From the NCBI GenBank assembly GCA_019359325.1, contig JAHHHN010000024.1:1-64000 (forward strand): 64,000 nt of DNA, in the 5' to 3' direction. The position numbers and the translations under genes were made by a program. This stretch comes from Mojavia pulchra JT2-VF2. GTDB lineage: Bacteria > Cyanobacteriota > Cyanobacteriia > Cyanobacteriales > Nostocaceae. This document shows, piece after piece, positions 17,154 to 26,689 of this stretch (positions within the stretch are counted from its first letter, which is position 1; each line of letters starts with the position of its first letter). Below the pieces are notes generated by a model. The model had not been told where the DNA came from. It searched no databases and was given only the letters and a program-made list of their open reading frames with translations.

Positions 17154-17276
17154 TGTAGATAATTATCCGAAGTCTGTTAAAAGCAAATTGATAATCTGAC
17201 TGTTATGTTAGTTTATCTAAATCATACTGCTATATAAGTCTATTTAATTTTTGCTTGAACAATAAAGCAGCAACAC

Positions 17277-17846
17277 TCAACTGCTAGAATCTTGACGTTT
17301 AACGAGCTTTGGTTTGGGAATTGGTTTAGGCGTTGGGGTAGTATTTTCAGGGAGCTTATAATTAGCAACAGCAAGAGCTATCGCCTGCACTTGCATTTGT
17401 GTTAAACACTCAGGACAGTTAACCATCGTTTGCAACAGTGCAGGTACACCTTGAAAAACGGGTGCTGAACAATTATTAACTCCTAACCATTTAGCTATAG
17501 GGAATACCACAGGGGCATAAACACAATTATTAGGAAGCTCGGTAACTACAGAAGTTATCCATCGGGCAAACATTTGTTGATGATAAGCACTCTGAGAAGT
17601 TGGGCTATTAGATATTGCTACCCAATTACTGCCTTCTCGACGTTTCCATTTTTAGTCCTTGAGTTAAGTAATTAATAGCTTCATCTAGATTTTTTTTGTG
17701 CAGTAAAACAGGTAGCTAAACCAAAGTAAGTATTACAATTAGGAGCTAAAACTAAAGCTTTTTGATAGTAGTTAATTGCTTCATCGAAATTCGCTTGTTG
17801 TTGATAAATATTCCCTAAACCAGTAAAAGATATAGCATCACTTGAT
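17277..17846 (-). pseudogene. TPR-repeat protein remnant with two frameshifts
   Basis: Reading from 17846 down, one TPR unit is clear (GLGNIYQQQANFDEAINYYQ then KALVLAPNCNTYFGL). A frame change at a run of eight A (near 17692) leads to LDEAINYLTQGLKME. A second change leads to NWVAISNSPTSQSAYHQQMF and the intact 98-residue end at 17277-17573, which has five cysteines and a proline-rich tail. The N-terminal part of the protein is lost where the 3' flank of the repeat protein begins. Confidence 0.6.
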
Positions 17847-17847
17847 T

Positions 17848-18011
17848 TGGTCAGCCGAAGTCTACAATGGAGCCGTAGACTTTAGCTTGTGAGGTGTAAT
17901 CAGATGATTGCACTTTAGGGAGAAGTGCAATCGCTCTCGACATGGTGCGTATTTTCGTTGAATTCCAGACGAGTGCCTTTTTTGTTCCTTTTTCAAAGCG
18001 TCGAGATCACG
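17848..18011 (-). repeat. Duplicated 3' flank of the Gly/Asn repeat genes, copy 1
   Basis: About 130-160 bases after the stop of the gene at 18012 match the region after the paralogue at 29794 (29660-29793), with several small indels. In the second copy the minus strand contains a short open frame (ELKQAQQSARLELDEKYAP); in this copy the frame is degenerate. Confidence 0.65.
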
Positions 18012-19706
18012 TTAAACAAGAGTAACTCCACCAGATAAGATATGTTCAATGCTGCTAACTGATAAGACATTCACACTCGCAGTATTCGTAATCTGCAACC
18101 AGCCATTGACATCAGGTTTTCCAATGCTATAGCTGCCAGTACCGAGAACTGGAAGCAGTAAGGTATCGTAGCCTTGACCACCACTTAACTTGGCACTACC
18201 GAATCCAAGGTCAAAGGAGTCGTTTCCGTTGCCTGCGCTGATAAAGATATTGGCAACAGCTCCATCTTGATTGGCACTTTCAATCGGATTGTCTTGAGCG
18301 TTTAAACCGCTGATTTTCCTTGCTTTGAACAAATCATCACCAGTCCCACCATCAATGCCAACGACATTGACACCATTACCCTCGATTCCTACAGTAGTGC
18401 CGTAGCCTATAATTTGGTCATTGCCGTTACCTGCGCTGATACGACCTGTACCTGTATTGGAGATGCCGACTCCACGCCCGTTTGAGCCAGGCTTACCTAT
18501 TCCGCCAATACCGATTCCCGTCAGGACATCGTTTCCATTGCCAGCACTCAGTTCGGAGGTGTTAGCAATACCTATACCTTCACCACCAGGGCCTACAAAA
18601 TTGCCCTCAAATCCATTATCCTGCGCTCCTTTGCCTCCTGTGCCAATACCAGAAATTAAATCATCTTCTGAACCACCACTGATGCTGCCCGTGTTGGAGA
18701 TGCCGATTCCATCTCCACCAACGTTAGTACGATCACCTAAGATGTAACTTACTTGAACGCCTGTTCCAGTCCCGACAATAGAGTCTTTTCCTGCATTCCC
18801 ATCAATCTTGCCCGTGTTGGAGATGCCGATTCCATCTCCACCTGTACCACCAAAGATGTCATCACCGCCAGTGCCAGTGCCCATGAGTGAATCATTTCCC
18901 GTACCGCCACTGATACTACCACTGCTTAAAATTCCAATGCCATCTCCCCCATAAAATTCTCCTATGCCGATGCCTTTGATATTGTCGCTGCCTGCATCTC
19001 CACTAATCTTGCCTTGATTTGAGATACCTATACCTTTAGTGTCACCACCCTGACCTGTGCCTGTGATCGTATCATTTCCTCCTCCAGCACTGATGATGCC
19101 TGTGGTAGTGTTAAGGATGCCGATTCCTGGCGCATAGTACTTAGGGGCACCGCCGCCATTACCTGTGCCTGTGATCGTATCGTTGCCCGAACCAGTCTCT
19201 ATGGTACCGCTATTGTCAATACCAACTCCGTTTGAAAAACCAAAACCACCCTCACCTTCACCAAGGATAGTGTCATTTTCCAAGCCAGTCTTTATCGTAC
19301 CGCTATTGAAAATACCAGTTCCGCTTGAAGAACCAGCAGCGTCACCCTTACCAATGATGCTGTCGTTTCCCAAACCAGTCTCTATGGTACCGCTATTGAA
19401 AATACCAGTTCCGCTTAAAGGGCCAGAACTCCAACCATTACCTGTGCCTGTGATCGTATCATTTCCCGAACCAGTCTTGATGGTGCCGCTATTAGAAATA
19501 CCAGTTCCCTTTGAAGAATAAGAACCCCGACCTTCACCATTGATAGTGTCGTCTCCCGAACGAGTATCAATGATGCCATTGGTTAAAACTTGAATACCAA
19601 TAAATTCAATGTCGTTTTGTTGATAATCGACATTCTCGTCAATACCTTGAATTAGGTCGGCATTATCTGTACCGATAATATTGGGAGGAATTTTCAGTTT
19701 ACTCAT
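18012..19706 (-). CDS. Gly/Asn-rich repeat surface protein, RTX-like, paralogue 1
   Basis: A 564-residue protein built of imperfect repeats of about 25-40 residues such as GTGISNSGTIKTGSGNDTI and GIGISNTGKIDGNAGKDSI. Each combines a Gly-Asn-Asp calcium-loop-like part with a NSGTI strand, suggesting a long parallel beta structure that binds calcium. There is no signal peptide; the start MSKLKIPPNIIGTDNADLI resembles RTX-type proteins exported by type I secretion. The last 60 residues (VNGWLQITNTASVNVLSVSS) are non-repetitive. The paralogue at 29794 shares the start, end and repeat plan with fewer repeats. Confidence 0.7.
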   Translation of the reverse strand: MSKLKIPPNIIGTDNADLIQGIDENVDYQQNDIEFIGIQVLTNGIIDTRSGDDTINGEGRGSYSSKGTGISNSGTIKTGSGNDTITGTGNGWSSGPLSGTGIFNSGTIETGLGNDSIIGKGDAAGSSSGTGIFNSGTIKTGLENDTILGEGEGGFGFSNGVGIDNSGTIETGSGNDTITGTGNGGGAPKYYAPGIGILNTTTGIISAGGGNDTITGTGQGGDTKGIGISNQGKISGDAGSDNIKGIGIGEFYGGDGIGILSSGSISGGTGNDSLMGTGTGGDDIFGGTGGDGIGISNTGKIDGNAGKDSIVGTGTGVQVSYILGDRTNVGGDGIGISNTGSISGGSEDDLISGIGTGGKGAQDNGFEGNFVGPGGEGIGIANTSELSAGNGNDVLTGIGIGGIGKPGSNGRGVGISNTGTGRISAGNGNDQIIGYGTTVGIEGNGVNVVGIDGGTGDDLFKARKISGLNAQDNPIESANQDGAVANIFISAGNGNDSFDLGFGSAKLSGGQGYDTLLLPVLGTGSYSIGKPDVNGWLQITNTASVNVLSVSSIEHILSGGVTLV

Positions 19707-20267
19707 ACGAATTCATCCTTATATTTGATGTCCTGTAAAGCTTGAACAAAAATTTCAAAACATGAGCCAAAGCGATTCCATTTTTACGACTGAACTTTAG
19801 TGAATAATGCTCAACACGGATGTCAACCCTTCAGATTTCCACCGAGTACAACCAGTCAGATGATTGCCTCGCCCGCCCAAAAAAGCCTTAGATTTTTCTT
19901 GATCGTTACCCATACTACTGTAGAAGTACCTTGCTATAAAATTCCTCCTACTTGATGAATTCAAAACTTATTATTTTTTGAGATTTAAATGAGGTTCACA
20001 AGTTGAGACAAACAGCTAGACAAATTCACACTGCTCATCTGACTTTTTGCCTCTATTGTGTTATCAATTCGATAATTAGATTTTTCGCGTAGATTTCAAA
20101 CTATTACAAAAGTTCATATACTCGGCGGAAAATAAATTTATTAGTATTTGATCATGTAATTGTATATTTAATAACTTACTTAAAAACGTAGTTAGAAAAG
20201 TTTCTGGTATTTATCTAATTAAGCTTGAAGTAGTTGAGCAGAGTAAATTTCAATCAATTCAGGTTTT
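19707..20267. other. Intergenic, upstream of repeat protein 1
   Basis: The first 60-80 bases before the gene at 18012 (TACGAATTCATCCTTATATT on the plus strand) are nearly the same as those before the paralogue at 29794, so the promoter was duplicated with it. Around 20085-20130 is a segment resembling part of the inverted repeat at 24622. No gene is seen. Confidence 0.5.
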
Positions 20268-21239
20268 TTAATTTCGCCAATCAGCTAACTGTGTTACTAA
20301 AAAATAGCGCACATGGTCAACGAAAGAAGCTCCCCATTTATGAGTGCCATGTCCCATGCCAGGAACTACATAACAAGCACCATCACCAAAACACTTGGCA
20401 CATTCAATAGCATCTTGTTTGCTGACAAGCCCGTCGTTAGCACCAACCAGAAAGCGAACTCGACGTGTCGGCTGAACCCGCTCAATATAAGTCATTGGGT
20501 TGCAGGCATTACTATGTTCGTCAGGGTATTTGAGATTATTGGCTAACTGTAAGATCTTAACTAAAGGTTTGATTTCTGGTTTGACTCGCTGCAAAATTAC
20601 TTCTGCTAGTCCACCAAAGGGTGAAGCTGCTAATTCTGGTAAAAACCAGTGTCCCCAACTTTGAGCAAAAGATTGAAGATTAGCATGACCAATTGTTCCC
20701 AGCAGTCGCTCTCCAAGACCATTAGCATTAAAGGCATAGGCTGCTTGTAAAACTCCCATACTGACTCCAAACAAAGCCAAACGACTATCACTGATGCCGT
20801 AGCGTTCACAGCAGAAGTTACGTATTCTAGCAATGTCAACTGCAATCTGTTGAAAGATATGCAGCAGTAGCTTAGTGTCAAAGCAGACATCCCGCTCAAT
20901 CAATGGTTTAATCTCATTTTCTACTACAGCGGTGAAACTACGTACTAGGCTACGCTCACCGGACAAAGGTGTATCGAATAAAGCTACAGCTATCCCCATC
21001 TGTGTCAAAGTTGGCACAATGAAGGCGTTCCAGCCATAAGGGGCACACATCCCTTGTAAACCAATTACCAGAGGCGTATGCTCTACAGGTCGATTCTGTG
21101 GTAAAAACACAGCAACAGGAAAGCCACTTAATCGCTCATCAATATCAGCTATCCCAGTATAAGCAAAAGGCTCGTAAAACCAGTAGCGATCGCCATTCAC
21201 CCCTTCAAAATTAATTACATCTGGGCCGTAGATAGGCAT
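20268..21239 (-). CDS. Alpha/beta hydrolase family protein
   Basis: A 323-residue protein with the nucleophile elbow GVSMG (Ser as nucleophile), a downstream acidic residue in VGANDGLVSK and a histidine in GMGHGTHKW, completing a catalytic triad. It has no signal peptide and is probably a cytosolic esterase or peptidase of unknown substrate. Start ATG 21239. Its neighbours are unrelated surface-protein genes, so context does not help. Confidence 0.75.
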   Translation of the reverse strand: MPIYGPDVINFEGVNGDRYWFYEPFAYTGIADIDERLSGFPVAVFLPQNRPVEHTPLVIGLQGMCAPYGWNAFIVPTLTQMGIAVALFDTPLSGERSLVRSFTAVVENEIKPLIERDVCFDTKLLLHIFQQIAVDIARIRNFCCERYGISDSRLALFGVSMGVLQAAYAFNANGLGERLLGTIGHANLQSFAQSWGHWFLPELAASPFGGLAEVILQRVKPEIKPLVKILQLANNLKYPDEHSNACNPMTYIERVQPTRRVRFLVGANDGLVSKQDAIECAKCFGDGACYVVPGMGHGTHKWGASFVDHVRYFLVTQLADWRN

Positions 21240-21450
21240 GGTAGATAAATATTACAAGAGTTAGTGAAGTTAATTCTAAAAGATTAGTTTTGATAAATTG
21301 ATTGCGATTGCCCCGCAAGGTGCAATGGATGGAATGAATTGTTGGGTTGGCAAGGCGATCGCGCTCTTGTCAAAGATGCAATCGCACTCAGACTGGTATA
21401 ACAATTCAACAGGTTTGTTCATCAATGCCATCTCCCCTTGGGGCTAAGGG

Positions 21451-21521
21451 AAATGGCACCAAGAGTGTGCGCTATTTGTTGAGGTAAGCTGTTCTTGATC
21501 TGAGGGAGCGCTATATGTGCG
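21451..21521. repeat. Dispersed repeat, also at 32792-32865
   Basis: Roughly 50-70 bases containing TTGTTGAGGTAAGCTGTTCT recur with small changes before the kinase at 33107. Here the repeat overlaps the end of the filamentous haemagglutinin pseudogene. Confidence 0.6.
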
Positions 21522-23917
21522 TTTTTACTTGTGAGCGGTGAGGAACATTGCAAGCTGTAGCATTGTGCCATGAACTACGGCTGGTGTTGGGTACATTAGC
21601 TGTGAGTACCACTTCTCCTTTATTATTCACCGACCACCCACTTGCTTCTACAATACGTTCTGGCATATTGCTAATTGGCTTAGTAATAACGGATTGCTCG
21701 TTGCGTAGGCGTAGCCCGCCTTTAGCATCGCCTCTTGGTTTGAGCGATACCCAACCTACTTCTACTCCATCAGGAGCCGCAACATCTTTCGTAGGATTGG
21801 AAGGTAAACCACCGCGTCCGGTGATGACAAAACTGCTTTGAGCATAACCCGCAGAATCGCAGACTTGGGCTACTTCAGTGTCTACTTGTATTGTGGGTAG
21901 CTCCACTAAGCCACTGTTGGGGTCGATACCAGGTGTGTTGAGTTCTATTGTGCCGTTAAATTGAGGACTTGCTCCTGTTGCAGTGATGTCGCTTTTTGGA
22001 GTCGATGTATTGCGACGCTGAATCCCAAAGATTCCTTGAGCGCTGATTTCGACATTTCCACCACGAGAGTCAGCAGAATTGGCACTAATATCACTATCCT
22101 CGTTAGGAACAACAATGATAAAGCCATCTAGTGCATCAATAGCGATGTTGCCACCAGGTATGCCAGGGCCTTTGGCATTGGTGGTGATAGAACTTTGATT
22201 GCGTAATAATAACCAGGGGGAGCGCACAAAAATATTTCCGCCACCTCCTGTAGTGTCAGCAGTAATTTTGGCATTGTTATTTAAATATACAGAGTTAGCA
22301 TGAATTTTTAAGTCACCCGCACGCCCTGAGCCTGTACTACTGACAGTTATTTTCGCCCCATTCTCAACTGCTAATTTTCCTGTTGTCAGCGTCAAATCAC
22401 CACCTGCTCCTTGTCCTGTTGTCTCAGCAGTAATTAGCGAGCCATCACCAGTGAGGGTAATAGATTCAGGGGCTGTGACATTCAGGATTCCTCCTTGACC
22501 ACTACCTGAGCTAGCAGCTGATACCGTTGCTCCTTGGGTGAAGTTTACAGCTAAGGTTTTCCTGTTACCATTGGGTTGAATTGTCAAGTTTCCACTTGGT
22601 GCAAGTCCTGTCGTTCCAGCTTCTAAGCTGCTGCCTTCTGTAAGGTTCAATTGTGTAGCTTGCACAGTTAGATTACCACCACTAGCTGCGGCATTAACAG
22701 AATTAGTAGCTGCTGAAACTTGCATTCCATTAGCAATAGTGAGATTTTCGGTATTAAAAAACAAATTTCCAGCTTGCCCACTAGCAGTAACTTCAGATGC
22801 GGCGGCTAAAGTGCCATTACCACTGAAAGTGATGGACTCAGGTGCAAAGACTTTAAGATTTCCTCCATAACCACTACCTGAAGTTGAAACTGATATCTGC
22901 GCTCTGTCAAAGAAATTAGCCATTAAGCTTTGTTCTTGCCCATTAGGTTGGAGAGTTATATTTCCAGCCGAACCTATATTAGTTGTCTGAGCAAATAAAC
23001 CACTTGAAGAGCCACTTAATCGGATTTGTGAGACATTTGCTGTAATGTTGCCTGCATTCCCTTGACTAAAAGCATTTGTAACTATTTGTCCACCAGTAAT
23101 TTCAAGGGTGTTTACGTCAACTGTGATATCTCCCCCATCAAAGTCACTTCTGCTTATAGCACTCAAAACTGCTCCATCTAATATATATAACGCACCTGTG
23201 CGTACTGTTATATTACCGCCCTTACCACTAGCTCCTTCATCAGTATTTGTAAACAATCCACTAGAGAATTGTTCTACACTATTAACCCCAGAAATAGTAA
23301 CAGAATCTTTTGCTTCAATTTGAATATTTCCAGCATTTTTGCTTCCTTGGGTTACGGCTATAAATTCAGCACCGTCAGTAAGAGAAATTGATCGCGCCTG
23401 AATTTGGATATCACCTCCCTTACCCCCGCCTTGTGTGCCGCTCTTGATGAAACTATTTACGAAAAAAACATCCCCATTTGCTTGAATAAAGACGTTGCCA
23501 GCATTCCCCTCTCCAAAGGTGCTGTTAACAATTTCACTCTCATTCTCAAAAAAACGTTACCGCCTGCTTGAATAGAGACGTTGCCAACATTCTTCTGACC
23601 AGTGGTAGAGTTTGCGATACTAGTACTATCTATAAAAGAAACGTTACCGCCTGCTTGAATGGAGATGTTGCCAGCATCTCCTTGCTCAACGAGACCCTTT
23701 CCAGTAGCATCTCTTCCTTCAACTGAACTCTCAATCAGGGTACTTGTTTATTAACGTTAGAGTTAATAGGCAAAATGCCATCCGAGCTAATTTGAGCGAT
23801 TGCACAATTCGCACCAGAAATGCTGGCACACATTGCAATACCTAAGACACTGCCCCAATGATTTAACCTGCAACCAAACATTGCAATACTCCACGAATAG
23901 TAATAGAGCTTAGTCAA
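21511..23917 (-). pseudogene. Filamentous haemagglutinin-like exoprotein, decayed
   Basis: The N-terminus (23735-23917) has a signal peptide and ISSDGILPINSNVN, the standard lead of cyanobacterial haemagglutinin-type exoproteins, then stops. The two-partner-secretion domain that should follow is deleted. A shifted frame resumes with GNISIQAGGNVSFI repeats and is broken again near 23550. From about 23490 a long frame (at least 581 residues) continues with GAGGDLTLTTGKL-type beta-helix repeats to a typical end (VEASGWSVNNKGEVVLTA). Near the C-terminus an in-frame insert GDAKGGLRLRNE derives from a small GC-rich repeat. It is inactive for secretion. Confidence 0.75.
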
Positions 23918-24088
23918 TCACAAATTATGTTAATAGTTATTTAATACTTAACAATTAGATATAACTTGTGTCTGTAAAAAATCTGGTATTCTTCTAAGCT
24001 AGCATCAGTAAATTCTATTAGTTTATTAACTCGAAACATGAAAACATTCCTGTGTATGATTAACAATTTAAATAACGTTACAGTCAGG

Positions 24089-24436
24089 TTAATTTATATT
24101 AATAAAAAAATGAAAAATCGATGGATAACGGTACGGCATATTTGGCTGGCTTAAAACTTTGGCAATCGCAATAATTGGCATGATAAAACTGGCTATTATT
24201 AACACAATTAATAAAAGATATCCAATAACTACAATACATAACAATATAGATATAAATAAATATATGTAAAAGGTTACGTGAAAATTTAAAGCTTCTTTAG
24301 CATTTTCTTTAACTACTGTATCTTTACTAATTAACAAAATTGCAATTGGTATTCCAATCGAAACTATTGTAGAGCTAAAAAATATTGCTCCATGACTTAG
24401 AGCAGATAAGATTTTGCGTTGCGTCAGGTCTTCCAT
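24089..24436 (-). CDS. DUF4870-type membrane protein
   Basis: About 115 residues from ATG 24436 (MEDLTQRKILSALSHGAIFF) with three hydrophobic segments and the pattern KENAKEALNFHVTFYIYLF, characteristic of DUF4870/Tic20-like proteins. The function of the family is not established. A TTG at 24490 would add 18 residues; family members usually start a few residues before the SALSHG-like segment, so the ATG is preferred. Confidence 0.7.
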   Translation of the reverse strand: MEDLTQRKILSALSHGAIFFSSTIVSIGIPIAILLISKDTVVKENAKEALNFHVTFYIYLFISILLCIVVIGYLLLIVLIIASFIMPIIAIAKVLSQPNMPYRYPSIFHFFININ

Positions 24437-24679
24437 TTGATTATTATTTTTATTAGCTAGGTGTTTTAGAGATACAAAATATTTTGACAATTCTACAAAT
24501 ATTTGAGTATTAAATTGGGTTTGAAAGTATAGACCCAGCAGCCTTAACTAAAAGTATTAAATAACGCGATTAAACTTTATAAAAGTATTCTCTTCATTAG
24601 ACGTTATACATATCCATGTACTATGACATCAATTCAAAACTCAGATTTTTCGTGAAAATCCCAAATTTTTACAAAAGTT

Positions 24680-24844
24680 CATAAAGCCGCAGATGTTACT
24701 GCGATCGCACTGGACGGAAGCGCAAAGTCAAATCAATTCAATTCAAAAAATGGTCATGAAATTGACCCCAAGGGAATCGCACGACAATGGCTGAAGGAAG
24801 AACAGGAACAACGCAAGCACACAATTCAACATTTTGAGGATTGA
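24680..24844 (+). pseudogene. C-terminal fragment of a plasmid-type hypothetical protein
   Basis: The frame HKAADVTAIALDGSAKSNQF continues through RQWLKEEQEQRKHTIQHFED to TGA 24842-24844, four bases before the next start. No start codon or upstream part is found, and the left inverted repeat overlaps its beginning. It is probably the 3' end of an otherwise lost gene. Confidence 0.45.
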
Positions 24845-24848
24845 CAAC

Positions 24849-25256
24849 ATGAGTGCAACATACCAAAAACTTCTTCACTCTTGGGCCACCCTTGCACCTG
24901 ACGAATGCCAAACAACTAATCACGATTTTAAATTTAAAGTCCGAATCCTACCAGCAGTAGAAAAGTGTGAATCAACCGATGCTTGGCGGTTGATTACTAC
25001 TGAAAACTTTGCTTGGCGCTTAGAAAATGGACAGGGCTTTACTCTACAACAACTCAATTTCATCTTGCTGACCATTATCAACCACTGCGCAGCTCGACAC
25101 TCCAGCATTGGATTCACTTTTGGTGAACAGGGAGCTACTGCGGTTATCTGCAATGGGCTGAAGTCTCAGCCTCATCCTCACCCAGCGATGTCTGCGACAA
25201 GCCGCTTACGCGTCTACGCAGCATTGGACGCATACATCCAGCTATTGGAGTTTTAG
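24849..25256 (+). CDS. Hypothetical protein
   Basis: From ATG 24849, MSATYQKLLHSWATLAPDE, 135 residues. It contains FTLQQLNFILLTIINHCAA and GFTFGEQGATAVICNG. Near the C-terminus a stretch at 25180-25225 coincides with a GC-rich small repeat (GCGACAAGCCGCTTACGCG), apparently in frame. Tight spacing to the fragment upstream and the ASCH remnant downstream suggests an operon. No function is recognised. Confidence 0.5.
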   Translation: MSATYQKLLHSWATLAPDECQTTNHDFKFKVRILPAVEKCESTDAWRLITTENFAWRLENGQGFTLQQLNFILLTIINHCAARHSSIGFTFGEQGATAVICNGLKSQPHPHPAMSATSRLRVYAALDAYIQLLEF

Positions 25257-25260
25257 CAAT

Positions 25261-25398
25261 ATGAAAGCACTGTCCGTCAGGCAACCTTGGGCTTATGCAA
25301 TTATTTACGCCCACAAAGATATCGAAAACCGAGGCTGGCCCATCCACGCCTTATGTAGACAAGAGCAATGCGATGCAAGTGAGATGGCAGGGCATTGA
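25261..25398 (+). pseudogene. ASCH domain protein, N-terminal remnant
   Basis: MKALSVRQPWAYAIIYAHKD then IENRGWP is the unmistakable beginning of an ASCH-domain protein, a PUA-like RNA-binding fold. After residue 30 the sequence becomes unrelated and stops at residue 45, whereas ASCH proteins need over 100 residues. It is truncated at a junction near 25350. Confidence 0.6.
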
Positions 25399-26256
25399 AG
25401 CTGGGCAAGCGCTTGGAAGGAAACACAAGAATAAGAAAATGTTTTCAGGCGGATATTCTCTATCTTGTAAGGGTTTTAGCTATTTAACAGCCAATTAAAA
25501 TAATTTTCTTTTCTCCTCTGGCACTTTCCTCTCCCTCTGCTGATTTCATGAAGATTTAACGCTTGAACGCCTTGCTCCCTCCACCTCTTTGTTTTTGCTT
25601 AAGTTGACACCAATGGCTAGATAATTCCTATTCTCAAGTTTTGTAAATATTTCAGCTTTCTACGAAAAATCTGAGTTCTGAATTGATGTCATAATACACA
25701 CATATATAACTCTACCAGAAAGGAAACCTATGTAAATTTTGATTGCATTTTTTCAGATAATTTTATGCGCCTATTTGTTAAATAATAAATAGCTATTAAC
25801 TTTATTTGTGATTGGCTAAACTTCGGGGCTGCTATTAGCACTGAAAGCTTACAGTATTTGATTTGGATTCTACTTGTACTTCTTAGAATGCTGACTGAAT
25901 ATTGCAGTGCCCATCAATTTTATCTAACATATATTACTGTTTTAAACCTGACAAATGCTACCAGAAATTTTGGAATAGACAGCTTTGAATTCAGTTTTAA
26001 GTTTTTTGAGAACTACAAGTTAACTTCTGAGTCTGCTGACTTTATCCTTAACCCCCAATTTATACTCAAATTTTTGGAGATTTTTCTGGGTATTTTGTAT
26101 CTCTAAATGATGTCGCTAAAAAGAATAGTGGAATGGAAGACCTTACGTAATTAGGGGAAACACATCTAAGTTACTCTTGTTTGCTACCGAGGTCGCGCAT
26201 TGACGGCAGGGCATTTTATTTGGTTTAGATCTCCCATACTAGAGCAAGGTAAACTT
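25399..26256. other. Intergenic, no convincing gene
   Basis: This contains the right inverted repeat (25633-25695) and AT-rich DNA. An 82-codon frame at 25858-26106 is hydrophobic and phenylalanine-rich without recognisable features, and I do not accept it as a gene. Confidence 0.4.
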
Positions 26257-26444
26257 ATGGGTAATAATAAAGTCAAAAAATTACTGACAGTAGGTGTAGT
26301 TTCTTTGTCTTGCTGATAAATATTTGGGCTGGAACTAAAAAGTTCACAATTGGTGGAGGTGGCTTACTCTCGGAGATTGAGTTAGACTGGCTGGCCTATG
26401 AACTTAGTGACTGGTTAAGTCTGCAACTCATTCAAGAAAAATAA
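26257..26444 (+). pseudogene. Small membrane-anchored protein with a frameshift in the anchor
   Basis: ATG 26257 gives MGNNKVKKLLTVGVV; switching frame at that point gives SFFVLLINIWAG, completing one transmembrane helix, then TKKFTIGGGGLLSEIELDWL and AYELSDWLSL before TAA at 26442-26444. The ending resembles the short LSExELDWLxxELSDWL segment seen in cyanobacterial membrane and kinase proteins. A one- or two-base indel has broken it. Confidence 0.45.
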
Positions 26445-26689
26445 GTAGCTTGGCTTAAATATTTATCGTTGAGGCAAAGCTCCCGGAGGCATTGCGGTGG
26501 ATGGGTTCCCCGTTTCCAATCATGAATTTAGTAGTTAACAAACTACTAGGGGTAGTCGGAAACTATGGCATCAGAAATGATGAGCGAAGGCAGATCGACA
26601 AGCGGCGAAAATAAAACAGACTGAATTTGTTTATATCGTCGTGAAAGGTGGCTAGGCAGTACAACACAATCACGTTACATCTAACTCAA

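Larger units (their letters stand above)
24622..25695. mobile_element. 1.07-kb unit bounded by about 60-bp imperfect inverted repeats
   Basis: The left boundary (TATGACATCAATTCAAAACT then CAGATTTTTCGT) matches the reverse complement of the right boundary at 25633-25695. Similarity continues into the A/T-rich TTTACAAAA segment. Between them are short plus-strand genes and fragments and no transposase. I read it as a possible non-autonomous carrier, or as two copies of one dispersed repeat facing each other by chance. Confidence 0.45.

Noticed and set aside
18421-19521. Plus-strand proline-rich frames opposite the Gly/Asn repeat protein
   Set aside because: These are antisense shadows of the repeats at 18012-19706, like those opposite 29794-31155.
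25858-26106. 82-codon hydrophobic frame
   Set aside because: It starts at TTG without ribosome site in very AT-rich DNA, with no recognisable motif.
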